A stretch of 64,000 bases of DNA from Candidatus Omnitrophota bacterium. Its GTDB lineage: Bacteria; Omnitrophota; Gorgyraeia; Velamenicoccales; Velamenicoccaceae. Numbering within the stretch: the stretch's first letter is position 1; every line of letters begins with the position of its first letter. Below are positions 52,879 to 60,335 of the stretch, one piece after another. Below the pieces are notes generated by a model. It had not been told where the DNA came from and did no database searches. It saw only the letters and a program-made list of their open reading frames with translations. A program made the translations under genes and the position numbers. The stretch lies in NCBI GenBank assembly GCA_003451585.1, contig DMEU01000004.1:96245-160244 (forward strand), in the 5' to 3' direction.

Positions 52879-54117
52879 ATGATAAAGAAGATCGCTATTA
52901 CGGGCTTTGGGATAGTCGCGCCCTCAGGGATAGATAAAAAAGCTTTCTGGGCCAATATTAAGGCTGGCCGCTCAGCCATAAAGAAGATCGAGCGGTATGA
53001 TTCAAGCCTGTATCCTTCGCACATCGGAGGCCAGATACACGACCTGGATGCTTATTCGCATGTGTCTTCCAGGTTACTGCAGAAGATCGACCCGTTCTCC
53101 CACATGGCATTGATCGCATCGGAACTTGCTCTTAAAGATGCAGGCATAGACCTGGACAAGGAAAACCTGAACAACATAGGTATTTTTATGGGCAATGCTC
53201 TTGGCGGATGGTTATACGGAGAAACAGAACTGCGCGATCTTTATATAGAAGGCCGCGAGGGCGTAAGCCCTTATATGGCATCCGCGTGGTTCCCGGCAGC
53301 ACCCCAAGGCCAGGTGTCCATTTATTACGGCATAAAGGGGTATTCAAAGACGATAGTCTCCGACCGGGCGAGTTCGCTTATGGCCATAGGCCATGCGATA
53401 AAGGTGCTTTCAAAGGATAAATTGGATTTTATCATTGCAGGCGGCATGGAAGCGCCGCTATCGCCTTACGGGCTTCTTTGTTGCAATACCAATGGTGATC
53501 TATCGACGGATAACGAACATCCTGAAGGGGCGTACAAACCATTTGATAAAGATCGTGATGGTTTTGTGGCAGGAGAGGGCGCCGGGCTTATGATATTGGA
53601 AAGCGAGCAGAGGGCGGCAAAGAGAGGCAAAAAGGTCCTGGCTTATATCACAGGCTATGGCACGTCTTGTGACGGCGTTGACAGGATAAAGCCTAATCCG
53701 GACGGAAAGGAATTGGCGCGCGCCATCCGGCTTGCCTTGGAAGACGCGCAGTATAAGCCGCAGGAAATAGATTATATTTCTTTAGACGGTGCAGCTACCA
53801 GGGAAGGGGATATTGGAGAAGTCGCGGCCATCAAGGAAGTTTTCGGGCCGAGGGCAAAAGAGATACCTGTGAGCGTCCCCAAGACGATGTTCGGGAACCT
53901 GTTGGGCGCGTCGGGCGCGGTGGATATGATAGTAACCATGATGGCGATGGAACACAGCCTGATACCGCAGACCCTGAATTTAAAGGACGTCGATCCTCAA
54001 TGCGCAGGTTTGAATTTTGTCGTGGGCAAACCCATGGAAAAAGAGGTTAAAAAGGCCCTGGTAATATCGCGCGGCCGCGGCGGCATAAATGCGGTACTGG
54101 CAATGGAGAAAGCATAA
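52879..54117 (+). CDS. KS-beta / chain-length factor-like ketosynthase
   Basis: A 412-residue ketosynthase-fold protein with all three catalytic positions changed: the Cys is Arg163 (VSDRASS), the first His is Asp303 (SLDGAAT), and the second is Asn340 (MFGNLLGA). Other parts (AITGFGIVAPSG, DRDGFVAGEGAGLMILE) are kept, so the fold is intact. This matches a chain-length factor that dimerises with KS-alpha and shapes the product cavity, although known examples usually have Gln at the Cys position. It starts immediately after the KS-alpha stop. Confidence 0.85.
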   Translation: MIKKIAITGFGIVAPSGIDKKAFWANIKAGRSAIKKIERYDSSLYPSHIGGQIHDLDAYSHVSSRLLQKIDPFSHMALIASELALKDAGIDLDKENLNNIGIFMGNALGGWLYGETELRDLYIEGREGVSPYMASAWFPAAPQGQVSIYYGIKGYSKTIVSDRASSLMAIGHAIKVLSKDKLDFIIAGGMEAPLSPYGLLCCNTNGDLSTDNEHPEGAYKPFDKDRDGFVAGEGAGLMILESEQRAAKRGKKVLAYITGYGTSCDGVDRIKPNPDGKELARAIRLALEDAQYKPQEIDYISLDGAATREGDIGEVAAIKEVFGPRAKEIPVSVPKTMFGNLLGASGAVDMIVTMMAMEHSLIPQTLNLKDVDPQCAGLNFVVGKPMEKEVKKALVISRGRGGINAVLAMEKA

Positions 54118-54132
54118 GTTAGGAGGATAATC

Positions 54133-54366
54133 ATGGATACCAAGGCAAAAGTTAAAGATGTCATCGTAAATTTATTAAAGGTCAAGCCGGAAGAGCTTAA
54201 AGAAGGGCAAACTCTTGAACAGTGCCTGGGAGTTGATTCAACCGAGATGGTCGAGATCTGCATCGCGCTGCAGAAAGAGTTCGGGGTACAGATCCAGGAA
54301 AAAGAAGTCGCAAAATACCATTCACTAGACCAGATCGCCCAGGTAATTGAAGCTAAAAAGATATAA
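54133..54366 (+). CDS. Acyl carrier protein
   Basis: A 77-residue carrier protein. Ser36 in GVDSTEMVE is the phosphopantetheine site (usual motif DSL). The four-helix pattern and acidic surface are typical. It lies 15 bases after KS-beta with AGGAGG. It carries the growing polyketide; a phosphopantetheinyl transferase and malonyl transferase must come from elsewhere in the genome, as neither is in the window. Confidence 0.92.
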   Translation: MDTKAKVKDVIVNLLKVKPEELKEGQTLEQCLGVDSTEMVEICIALQKEFGVQIQEKEVAKYHSLDQIAQVIEAKKI

Positions 54367-54392
54367 TCTGTAAGTATTGTATTTTGGGTAGG

Positions 54393-54498
54393 GGTTATGG
54401 TAAAGATGCCCGTTTAGGTTATGTTGTTAGGTAAAGAAGAAAAATTTTTTAGACGAACAACCCCACCTAACTACTAAACCGGTATCATGGCCTTAACC
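54393..54498. repeat. Intergenic hairpin D (shared 40-nt arm family)
   Basis: Left arm 54393-54432, right arm 54465-54498, with an AT-rich loop. The left arm matches that of hairpin E (55881-55920) at 34 of 40 positions. The right arm runs over the annotated ATG of the cyclase gene at 54487, so the N-terminal dozen codons of that ORF derive partly from the repeat. Confidence 0.7.
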
Positions 54499-55332
54499 GA
54501 ACAACAATATCAAGAAAATTATATGAGGATAATAGACTTAAGCCTACCAATTGATGATACTCTGGCCGAAACCCATGCGGCGACGATCGACCGCATCAGT
54601 CATGCCGCAGGTGTAGAGCATTTCAATGAAGTGGTCATGGGCAAGCAGCCTGGAGGCCGCGAGAGGTTTACCAGCGGAGAGCGCGTGGCAAAACCTGAGG
54701 ATATACCGGACGCCGAGATGCTGTCTTTAGAGATAGTCCACGCCTCGGTCCACATGGGCACGCACGTTGACGCGCCTTTTCATTACGGCTCAAAATCCGA
54801 AGGCCGCGCTGCCAAAAAGATCACTGATGTGCCGCTCGAGTGGTGCTATGGCCCAGGGGTAGTCCTCGACCTTACGCATTTAAAATACCCGCAGAATATC
54901 ACGAAAGAAGATGTGACGGCCGCGCTTGGCCGCATTTCCTATGAGCTCAAGCCTATGGATATTGTTTTGATCCATACAGGCGGAGATAAACTTGTGGGCA
55001 CACCTGATTATGTCAATAAGTACGTCGGGATGGAGACGTCCGCGCTTGAGTTTATCTTAGATTGCGGCGTTAAGATGCTCGGCATAGATACCATAGGCTT
55101 AGACAGGCCGTGTTTTGAGATGTTCGGCGAATTTTTAGCCACCAAGGATAAATCCAAAATTTGGCCATGCCATTTTTTGGGCCGCAGGCGTGAATATGCC
55201 CATATGGAACGCATGGGCAATCTGGGGGCTATACCTAAACCCTACGGTTTTACTGTTTCGTGCCTGCCGGTCAAGATCCGTGATGTAGGCGCCGGCTGGA
55301 CAAGGGCAGTGGCTATTTTAGAGGATAAATAA
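54487..55332 (+). CDS. PF04199-type cyclase/metal-dependent hydrolase
   Basis: A 281-residue protein of the putative cyclase family (also kynurenine formamidase). The metal-site motif HMGTHVDAPFHYG lies near residue 88, and IIDLSLPIDDTL marks the usual N-terminus. The family includes second- and third-ring cyclases of aromatic type II polyketide clusters such as ZhuJ and OxyN, which fits this location. The ATG at 54523 (MRIIDLS) may be the native start, since the upstream ATG lies in a repeat arm. Neither start has a good ribosome binding site. Confidence 0.8.
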   Translation: MALTEQQYQENYMRIIDLSLPIDDTLAETHAATIDRISHAAGVEHFNEVVMGKQPGGRERFTSGERVAKPEDIPDAEMLSLEIVHASVHMGTHVDAPFHYGSKSEGRAAKKITDVPLEWCYGPGVVLDLTHLKYPQNITKEDVTAALGRISYELKPMDIVLIHTGGDKLVGTPDYVNKYVGMETSALEFILDCGVKMLGIDTIGLDRPCFEMFGEFLATKDKSKIWPCHFLGRRREYAHMERMGNLGAIPKPYGFTVSCLPVKIRDVGAGWTRAVAILEDK

Positions 55333-55403
55333 GTTTGTAAGTGTATAAGTTCATAAGTGGTGGAGAAAAAACTTACAAACTTACAAACTTTACACTTAAA
55401 TAC
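55333..55403. repeat. Intergenic hairpin F
   Basis: Left arm 55333-55358 and right arm 55371-55403 form an AT-rich hairpin with two or three mismatches; the right arm contains two ACTTACAA units in tandem. It begins one base after the cyclase stop and ends 17 bases before the next gene's GGAGG. Confidence 0.65.
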
Positions 55404-55430
55404 TTTTACTGGATGATGAAGGAGGACGGA

Positions 55431-55868
55431 ATGGGTCATACATGCAATTCAATAACTATCAACGCGCCGTATGAGAAGATATTCGATATCTCTAACGATA
55501 TACCGCGCTGGACGGAGTTGTTCGGCGGCGAGTACAAGGAAGCCAAGATAGTCGAGAGAGAGGGCAACAGGATAGTCTTTCAGCTTACCGACGATGAAGG
55601 CCGTTCCTGGCAGTCCTTCAGGCTTTTATTTAAAGTTAATCATTTTGCCTATGCCGAGAGGCTTGACCCAAAGTTCCCTTTTGAGTATATGAAGATAGTC
55701 TGGCTTTATACGCCCGCGCCTGACGGAGTGATATTGACCTGGATACAGCACTTTAGCATGGATAAAAAAGCAAAGTTTAACGACGAGCAGGTGGAGGGGT
55801 TCATCAATAAGCACTCCAAAGAGAATTTAGAGATATTCAAGAGAGTGATCGAAAAAGAGTGTGCATAA
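55431..55868 (+). CDS. TcmN-like polyketide aromatase/cyclase
   Basis: A 145-residue SRPBCC protein that follows the TcmN/WhiE aromatase pattern closely. NSITINAPYEKIFDISNDIPRW at residues 6-27, the WTELF and EYKEAKIVE segment, a conserved FEYMKIVW near residue 90, then LTWIQHFSMDKKA and a final IN-helix motif near the C-terminus. These proteins set first-ring cyclisation and aromatisation of poly-beta-ketones. The ATG follows GGAGG at 55421-55425. It is one of the strongest pointers that the cluster makes an aromatic polyketide. Confidence 0.83.
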   Translation: MGHTCNSITINAPYEKIFDISNDIPRWTELFGGEYKEAKIVEREGNRIVFQLTDDEGRSWQSFRLLFKVNHFAYAERLDPKFPFEYMKIVWLYTPAPDGVILTWIQHFSMDKKAKFNDEQVEGFINKHSKENLEIFKRVIEKECA

Positions 55869-55880
55869 TTTTTAGGTAAT

Positions 55881-55961
55881 GGTTACGGTAAAGATGCCAG
55901 TTTGGGTAACGTAGTTAGGTGACGGGCAACCCGACCCAACTACTAAACCGGCATCGTAACC
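55881..55961. repeat. Intergenic hairpin E (shared 40-nt arm family)
   Basis: Left arm 55881-55920 and right arm 55934-55961 form an imperfect hairpin just before the exporter gene. The left arm is the third copy of the 40-nt family seen in hairpins A and D. The exporter start codon lies only 14 bases beyond it. Confidence 0.7.
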
Positions 55962-55974
55962 TTGGCCTTGACCT

Positions 55975-57114
55975 TTGCAAGAGGTTTCTATTAAGCGTTT
56001 AGATTTTTCTATATTGTGTTTGCAGGGGTCCTGTATAGCTTTTAATGTGGCATCCATTGCTGCGATAGTCCCTGGCGTCGCGAAGGATTTTGGTATCTCA
56101 AGTTTTATAGTCGGCCGCATAAACTGGGCTTATATGCTGCCATACGGCATGGTAGCTCTGGTCTACGGGCCGTTGACAAGGCTCTTTGATAATAAACACA
56201 TTGCCTTTGTCAGTCTTTTGTTATTTTCTGTTTTTAGTTTTCTGTCGGGTTGCGCGTCGAATTACCAGCAATTGTTTGTTTTCAGGTTCCTGGTAGGGGC
56301 TTTTGCCGCGGCTACCACGCCGCTGGTCTTGATATATATATCAGACCACGCGCATGAAAAGCAGCGCGGTAAATATGTGGGTTTGTTTTTCAGCGCCACG
56401 TTCACTGCTGATCTTGTCGGCCTCTTCTTAAGCGGCATTATCCCCTGGCGCATGATGTTCTTTATACCTTCGGTATTAGGCCTGGTTGCAGCGTTCTTTA
56501 CATATAAATATTTTCCTCATACCCTTTCAGGTAAAGGAAAGTCCGAGAGCAGATACCTTGAGGCATTAAGGCAGCCGGAGATCTTTAAGGTATTTGTCTA
56601 TATTTTTATCATAAGCCTCTTGTACCACGGGGTGCGCCAGTGGCTCGGTGTTTATTTCGCGCAAAACCTGGGATTAAGGCAATTTCTGGTATCCATGACC
56701 CTGACGCTTTCAAGCCTGGCAGGGATCTTTGGCGAAGCCTTTGGCGGACACTTATCCGATAAAAATGGAAGGGTGTCCACCTTGAAGGCCGGCGTGCTCT
56801 TGATGACGGTATCTCTGGGCATTTTGATCTTTGCCAGGGCCTATGCGTTTTTGCCGATAGCGATGCTGTTGTGGGGGTTCGGCTGGACCATGAACCACGC
56901 GGGTCTATCTACGTTCTTGACGGACTTAGATAAGCGTTTCATGAAAGAGGTTTCAAGCTTGAACAGTTCCGTGCGTTTTATTGCCGGAGGCCTGGGAGTG
57001 GTTGTGGGCGGTTTTATCTTGCAGAAGAGTTTTATCGCAGGCTTTGTGTTATACGGCCTGATGTTCTTGGCGATGTTCTGGTGGACGAAAAAGATATTGG
57101 TGAAAGCGAAATAA
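55975..57114 (+). CDS. MFS transporter (probable product exporter)
   Basis: A 379-residue major facilitator superfamily protein with about 11-12 hydrophobic helices. The first-half VYGPLTRLFDNKH loop and the second-half GHLSDKNGRVS loop are the usual conserved cytoplasmic turns, and FRFLVGAFAAATTPL is a drug-efflux-like helix. Within this cluster it would export the product or confer self-resistance. The start is uncertain: TTG 55975 is the only in-frame candidate with a normal codon; AAGAGG at 55979-55984 would fit a start nearer 55990. Confidence 0.82.
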   Translation: MQEVSIKRLDFSILCLQGSCIAFNVASIAAIVPGVAKDFGISSFIVGRINWAYMLPYGMVALVYGPLTRLFDNKHIAFVSLLLFSVFSFLSGCASNYQQLFVFRFLVGAFAAATTPLVLIYISDHAHEKQRGKYVGLFFSATFTADLVGLFLSGIIPWRMMFFIPSVLGLVAAFFTYKYFPHTLSGKGKSESRYLEALRQPEIFKVFVYIFIISLLYHGVRQWLGVYFAQNLGLRQFLVSMTLTLSSLAGIFGEAFGGHLSDKNGRVSTLKAGVLLMTVSLGILIFARAYAFLPIAMLLWGFGWTMNHAGLSTFLTDLDKRFMKEVSSLNSSVRFIAGGLGVVVGGFILQKSFIAGFVLYGLMFLAMFWWTKKILVKAK

Positions 57115-57124
57115 GGGGGATAAG

Positions 57125-57898
57125 ATGTCGGAGTTAAAAGGCAAAAATGTGATCATTACCGGAGCCAGCCGCGGCATAGGGCGCGCTATCGCCGAGTCTC
57201 TGGCCCGCGAAGGGGTAAATCTTGCGATCGCCGCGCGCGGCAAAGAAGCCCTGGACAAGACGGCGCAGGAGATAAGCTTAAAATACAAGGTCAGGGTAAT
57301 AGGTGTGCCTTGCGATGTCTCAAAGCAGGCTGACTTAGAGAATCTGGTGAGCGTATCTTTGAAAGAATTCAAAAAGATCGACGCGCTTATCAATAACGCA
57401 GGGGTTTCCAGCCAGTATCCATTCCACGAACAGCCCCTGGAGGATATTGAAAAACTGATGTATACCAATTTCTTCGGCTATGTGATGCTTACGCGCCTGT
57501 TGATCAATCATTTTGTGGAAAATAAAGGCGGCGCTGTGATAAACATGGTTTCGGGTTCGACAATGGTCGATCCGCCGCCTCGTAATTTCATCGTATACAC
57601 TTCGTTAAAGTGGGCTTTAAGGAAGTGGGGCAAGGGATTATTTTGGGAGATGCGCGATCACGGCATAAAGGTGACATCGTTATTGCCGGGCGTGACCGAT
57701 ACCGAGTTGACAGGCAAGCTTAAGGATATTTCAGGCGATCGTTCGAGGCTGATGACAACGGAGGCTATAGAAAATGCCGTTAAATTCGCCCTGACGGTCC
57801 CGGCAAATGTCTGCCCTCTTGAGATCTCCGTCATCAATCAGCAGACGCCGTGGACAAAACCGATAATACCGTTGAAGCAGAACCATCCGGAAAAATGA
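57125..57898 (+). CDS. SDR-family ketoreductase
   Basis: A 257-residue short-chain dehydrogenase/reductase. The NAD(P) motif is GASRGIGRAIA, NNAG follows near residue 91, and the catalytic Ser, Tyr and Lys lie in MVSGSTM and YTSLK. The LLPGVTDTEL segment is usual. In type II PKS clusters SDRs reduce a defined ketone of the polyketide, and this is the best candidate. It starts ten bases after the MFS stop with GGGGG upstream. Confidence 0.86.
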   Translation: MSELKGKNVIITGASRGIGRAIAESLAREGVNLAIAARGKEALDKTAQEISLKYKVRVIGVPCDVSKQADLENLVSVSLKEFKKIDALINNAGVSSQYPFHEQPLEDIEKLMYTNFFGYVMLTRLLINHFVENKGGAVINMVSGSTMVDPPPRNFIVYTSLKWALRKWGKGLFWEMRDHGIKVTSLLPGVTDTELTGKLKDISGDRSRLMTTEAIENAVKFALTVPANVCPLEISVINQQTPWTKPIIPLKQNHPEK

Positions 57899-58815
57899 TA
57901 ATAGACGCACATAGCCACTGGTTGCCGCAGGAGATAATCGATAACGCCCATTTTTTCTCGAATGTCTGGGGGGATATCGAATCGCACGTCGACGCCATGG
58001 ACAAGGCTGGTGTGGACAAAGTGGTTCTAAGCTACCCTACGTCGGACGCCTACTTACGCATGGGTAGCTTAGAAAAGGTAGTTGAGATCTATAATGAGAG
58101 AGTAGCGGCTATTTTGAAGATGCAGCCTGATAGATTTATAGGAGCGGCTATCCTTCCGGTAGCAAATGAAGATGCGATGTTAAAGGAGTTTAAGAGGGCT
58201 ACCGAGGAGCTGGGATTTCGTGCTGTGTCCATGGCCACGAGTTTCGACGGCCTTTTTCTGGATGACAACAGGTTCCTGCCTTTGTATGAAAGCGCTCAAA
58301 AGTTGAATGTGCCGATATTCATACACCCTCAGATAGTCAAACCGATAGGTTCTTCTGTGGTGGAAGACCCACTGCTTACTCCGGTGATCGAGTATATATT
58401 CGAGACCACGATGTGTGTGGGGAAACTGTTGATGGCCGGGATCTTTGAGCGTTTCCCGAATTTAAAACTCATATTTTCTTATTTTGGCGGGGTTACGCCG
58501 TTCATCGCCCATCGTTATGACGCGACATACGCAATGCTGCGTGGCATCGATTTTGTCAAGGACCTGCATAACGCGCCTTCCGCGTATTTGAAGCAGATCT
58601 ACGTAGATACCAGCGGCGACAGAACGCAGGCAAATTTCATATCTTCATTGGAATTGTTCGGCCCTGACCATATACTTTGGGGCAGTGATTATCCGGCGAA
58701 AAAAGACATAGCTGCGTCCATGCAGGTCTTGGGCCAGCTCCATTTGAGCGAAAAAGACAAAAAAAATATCTTGGGAGGCAATCTCGAGAGGATATTTAAA
58801 CAGGTAAAATTATAA
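57895..58815 (+). CDS. Amidohydrolase-2 family protein (possible decarboxylase)
   Basis: A 306-residue metal-dependent hydrolase of the ACMSD/gamma-resorcylate decarboxylase-type family. DAHSHW gives the His-x-His pair, IFIHPQI the third ligand, and LWGSDYP the Asp ligand. The motif that normally supplies a catalytic His (often SHLGG) reads SYFGG here, so Tyr replaces His. A role in removing a carboxylate from an aromatic product is plausible but the Tyr makes the activity uncertain. The ATG at 57895 forms an ATGA overlap with the SDR stop. Confidence 0.75.
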   Translation: MIIDAHSHWLPQEIIDNAHFFSNVWGDIESHVDAMDKAGVDKVVLSYPTSDAYLRMGSLEKVVEIYNERVAAILKMQPDRFIGAAILPVANEDAMLKEFKRATEELGFRAVSMATSFDGLFLDDNRFLPLYESAQKLNVPIFIHPQIVKPIGSSVVEDPLLTPVIEYIFETTMCVGKLLMAGIFERFPNLKLIFSYFGGVTPFIAHRYDATYAMLRGIDFVKDLHNAPSAYLKQIYVDTSGDRTQANFISSLELFGPDHILWGSDYPAKKDIAASMQVLGQLHLSEKDKKNILGGNLERIFKQVKL

Positions 58816-58823
58816 AGGGGGAA

Positions 58824-60314
58824 ATGATGAAGATCTTATTTTTACAGCCGCCGTTAGGCGCATGGGCCACTTGGGGGACACATAGGGCGATAAATATCGG
58901 CCACGCGCAATTGGCGGGATATTTAAGGGAGCATAACCCCGGCGTAGAGTTGCAGGCCCTAGACTGCCGAGCATTGGGCTTAAATGATGCGCAGATGATC
59001 GAAAAGGTCGGAGAGATCAACCCGGATGTGGTCTATGTAGGGGACATCCTGCACACGACGGGTGGGCTGGCGGTCGTCTTTATCTACAATGAGGCCGCGC
59101 GCAAGGTCAAGGAGCGCTATCCCCGCATTACAACTGTGGTTGGAGGCATCTTCTACGCCTCTGCATCGGAGTTCACGTTACAGGAAAACCCTTTGATAGA
59201 TTTCTGTATAGCCGGTGAGTGTGAGGTCACTTTAAGCGAGTTCGTCAGGGAATTGTCAAAGAGCCGCCCTGACTTCGTATCCGTTAAGGGCATTGCCCGC
59301 CGCGAGAACGGCAAAGTTGTCCTGAATGCATATCGCCCGCTTATTACCGACTTAGACAGTTTGCCCATGCCGGCATACGACCTGTTCCCGATGGACAAAT
59401 ATGTCGGGCATACTTACTGGAAGAATTATTCAGAGACCTGGAATTCCAGGGGCTGTCCTGCTGCCTGCACCTTTTGTTATGAGTGGGGCCAGTATGATCC
59501 CCGCGGGAACCAGGATTTAAAGAACTATCGATACCGCTCGGCCAAGAAGGTCGTAGATGAGATGGAGATCCTTTATAACCAGTACGGCACAAGGGTCGTC
59601 GTCATGATGGATGATACTTATAATGTCTCCCGTAAAAGGATGGAGGAGACCATTGAAGAGTCTTTAAGCAGGAATATCCAGATGAAGTGGATGCCTTTGG
59701 GCAGGGCGCCTTATTTTATAAGAGATATCGATCTCTTCCCTGATTTGCGCCGCGCCGGTTGTTTTATGTGCCTTGTGGGGTTAGAGGTTGCCGACGATGC
59801 CGAGCTGAAAAAGATAAAAAAAGGCATTACAGTTGAACAGGTCAAGGAGACCGTGGCCAAATTGCGCGAAGCAGGGATTGCGACCGTCTTGACCTGGATG
59901 GTAGGTTTTGAGGAAGATGACGAGGAAAAAATAAAAGCCCGTTTTGCCGCGGTCGACGAGATTGACCCCGATATAATAGCGCTGCAGTTCTTAACGCCGA
60001 TACCGGGCTCGCCTATCTGGGATGAGGTGGCGGCAAAGGGCCTTTTAAAAATGGAAGACTTGAATAAAAAGATCCGCCAGTGGGATTTTCATCAGCCTAT
60101 CCTGCCTACTAAGTATTTGACCATTCCGCAGATCGCGGACCTCGGCTCATGGGCATTTCGTGAGTTTTTTTCAAAGCCAGGCCGTCTTCAAAGAGCTATG
60201 CATAACCGTGGTTATGACCCTCTGGTAGGGGCCTGTGTCAGGGATTTTATGCAGAATGTTTCGCATTTCGCGAAAGAATCCCACGGAGCGAAGTCTTATG
60301 TGGGCAATGAGTAA
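58824..60314 (+). CDS. Cobalamin-binding-type radical-SAM enzyme 2
   Basis: A 496-residue paralog of the enzyme at 47642, with the same domain order and long common stretches, for example the LPMPAYDLFPMDKYVGHTYW segment before the cluster. The 4Fe-4S motif is CPAACTFC (Cys211, 215, 218). The N-terminal domain is the B12-binding fold (VGDILHTTGGLAVV, TTVVGGIFYAS, DFCIAGECE). It ends the biosynthetic cluster and probably modifies the polyketide, by methylation or carbon-carbon bond formation. GGGGG lies before the ATG, and the HypF-type gene follows after 21 bases. Confidence 0.87.
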   Translation: MMKILFLQPPLGAWATWGTHRAINIGHAQLAGYLREHNPGVELQALDCRALGLNDAQMIEKVGEINPDVVYVGDILHTTGGLAVVFIYNEAARKVKERYPRITTVVGGIFYASASEFTLQENPLIDFCIAGECEVTLSEFVRELSKSRPDFVSVKGIARRENGKVVLNAYRPLITDLDSLPMPAYDLFPMDKYVGHTYWKNYSETWNSRGCPAACTFCYEWGQYDPRGNQDLKNYRYRSAKKVVDEMEILYNQYGTRVVVMMDDTYNVSRKRMEETIEESLSRNIQMKWMPLGRAPYFIRDIDLFPDLRRAGCFMCLVGLEVADDAELKKIKKGITVEQVKETVAKLREAGIATVLTWMVGFEEDDEEKIKARFAAVDEIDPDIIALQFLTPIPGSPIWDEVAAKGLLKMEDLNKKIRQWDFHQPILPTKYLTIPQIADLGSWAFREFFSKPGRLQRAMHNRGYDPLVGACVRDFMQNVSHFAKESHGAKSYVGNE

Positions 60315-60335
60315 GATCAGTGGTTAGACACCGGC

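Noticed and set aside
51610..54366. KS/KS/ACP as a fatty-acid FabF-AcpP set
   Set aside because: A second ketosynthase with no catalytic residues, directly followed by polyketide-type cyclases, fits a minimal PKS better. No fabD, fabG or fabH set accompanies it.
54393..54498. Integron attC-like sites in the cluster gaps
   Set aside because: The hairpins contain GTTAGGT and ACCTAAC, but in the inside-out order relative to attC (which begins RYYYAAC and ends GTTRRRY). No integrase is in the window.
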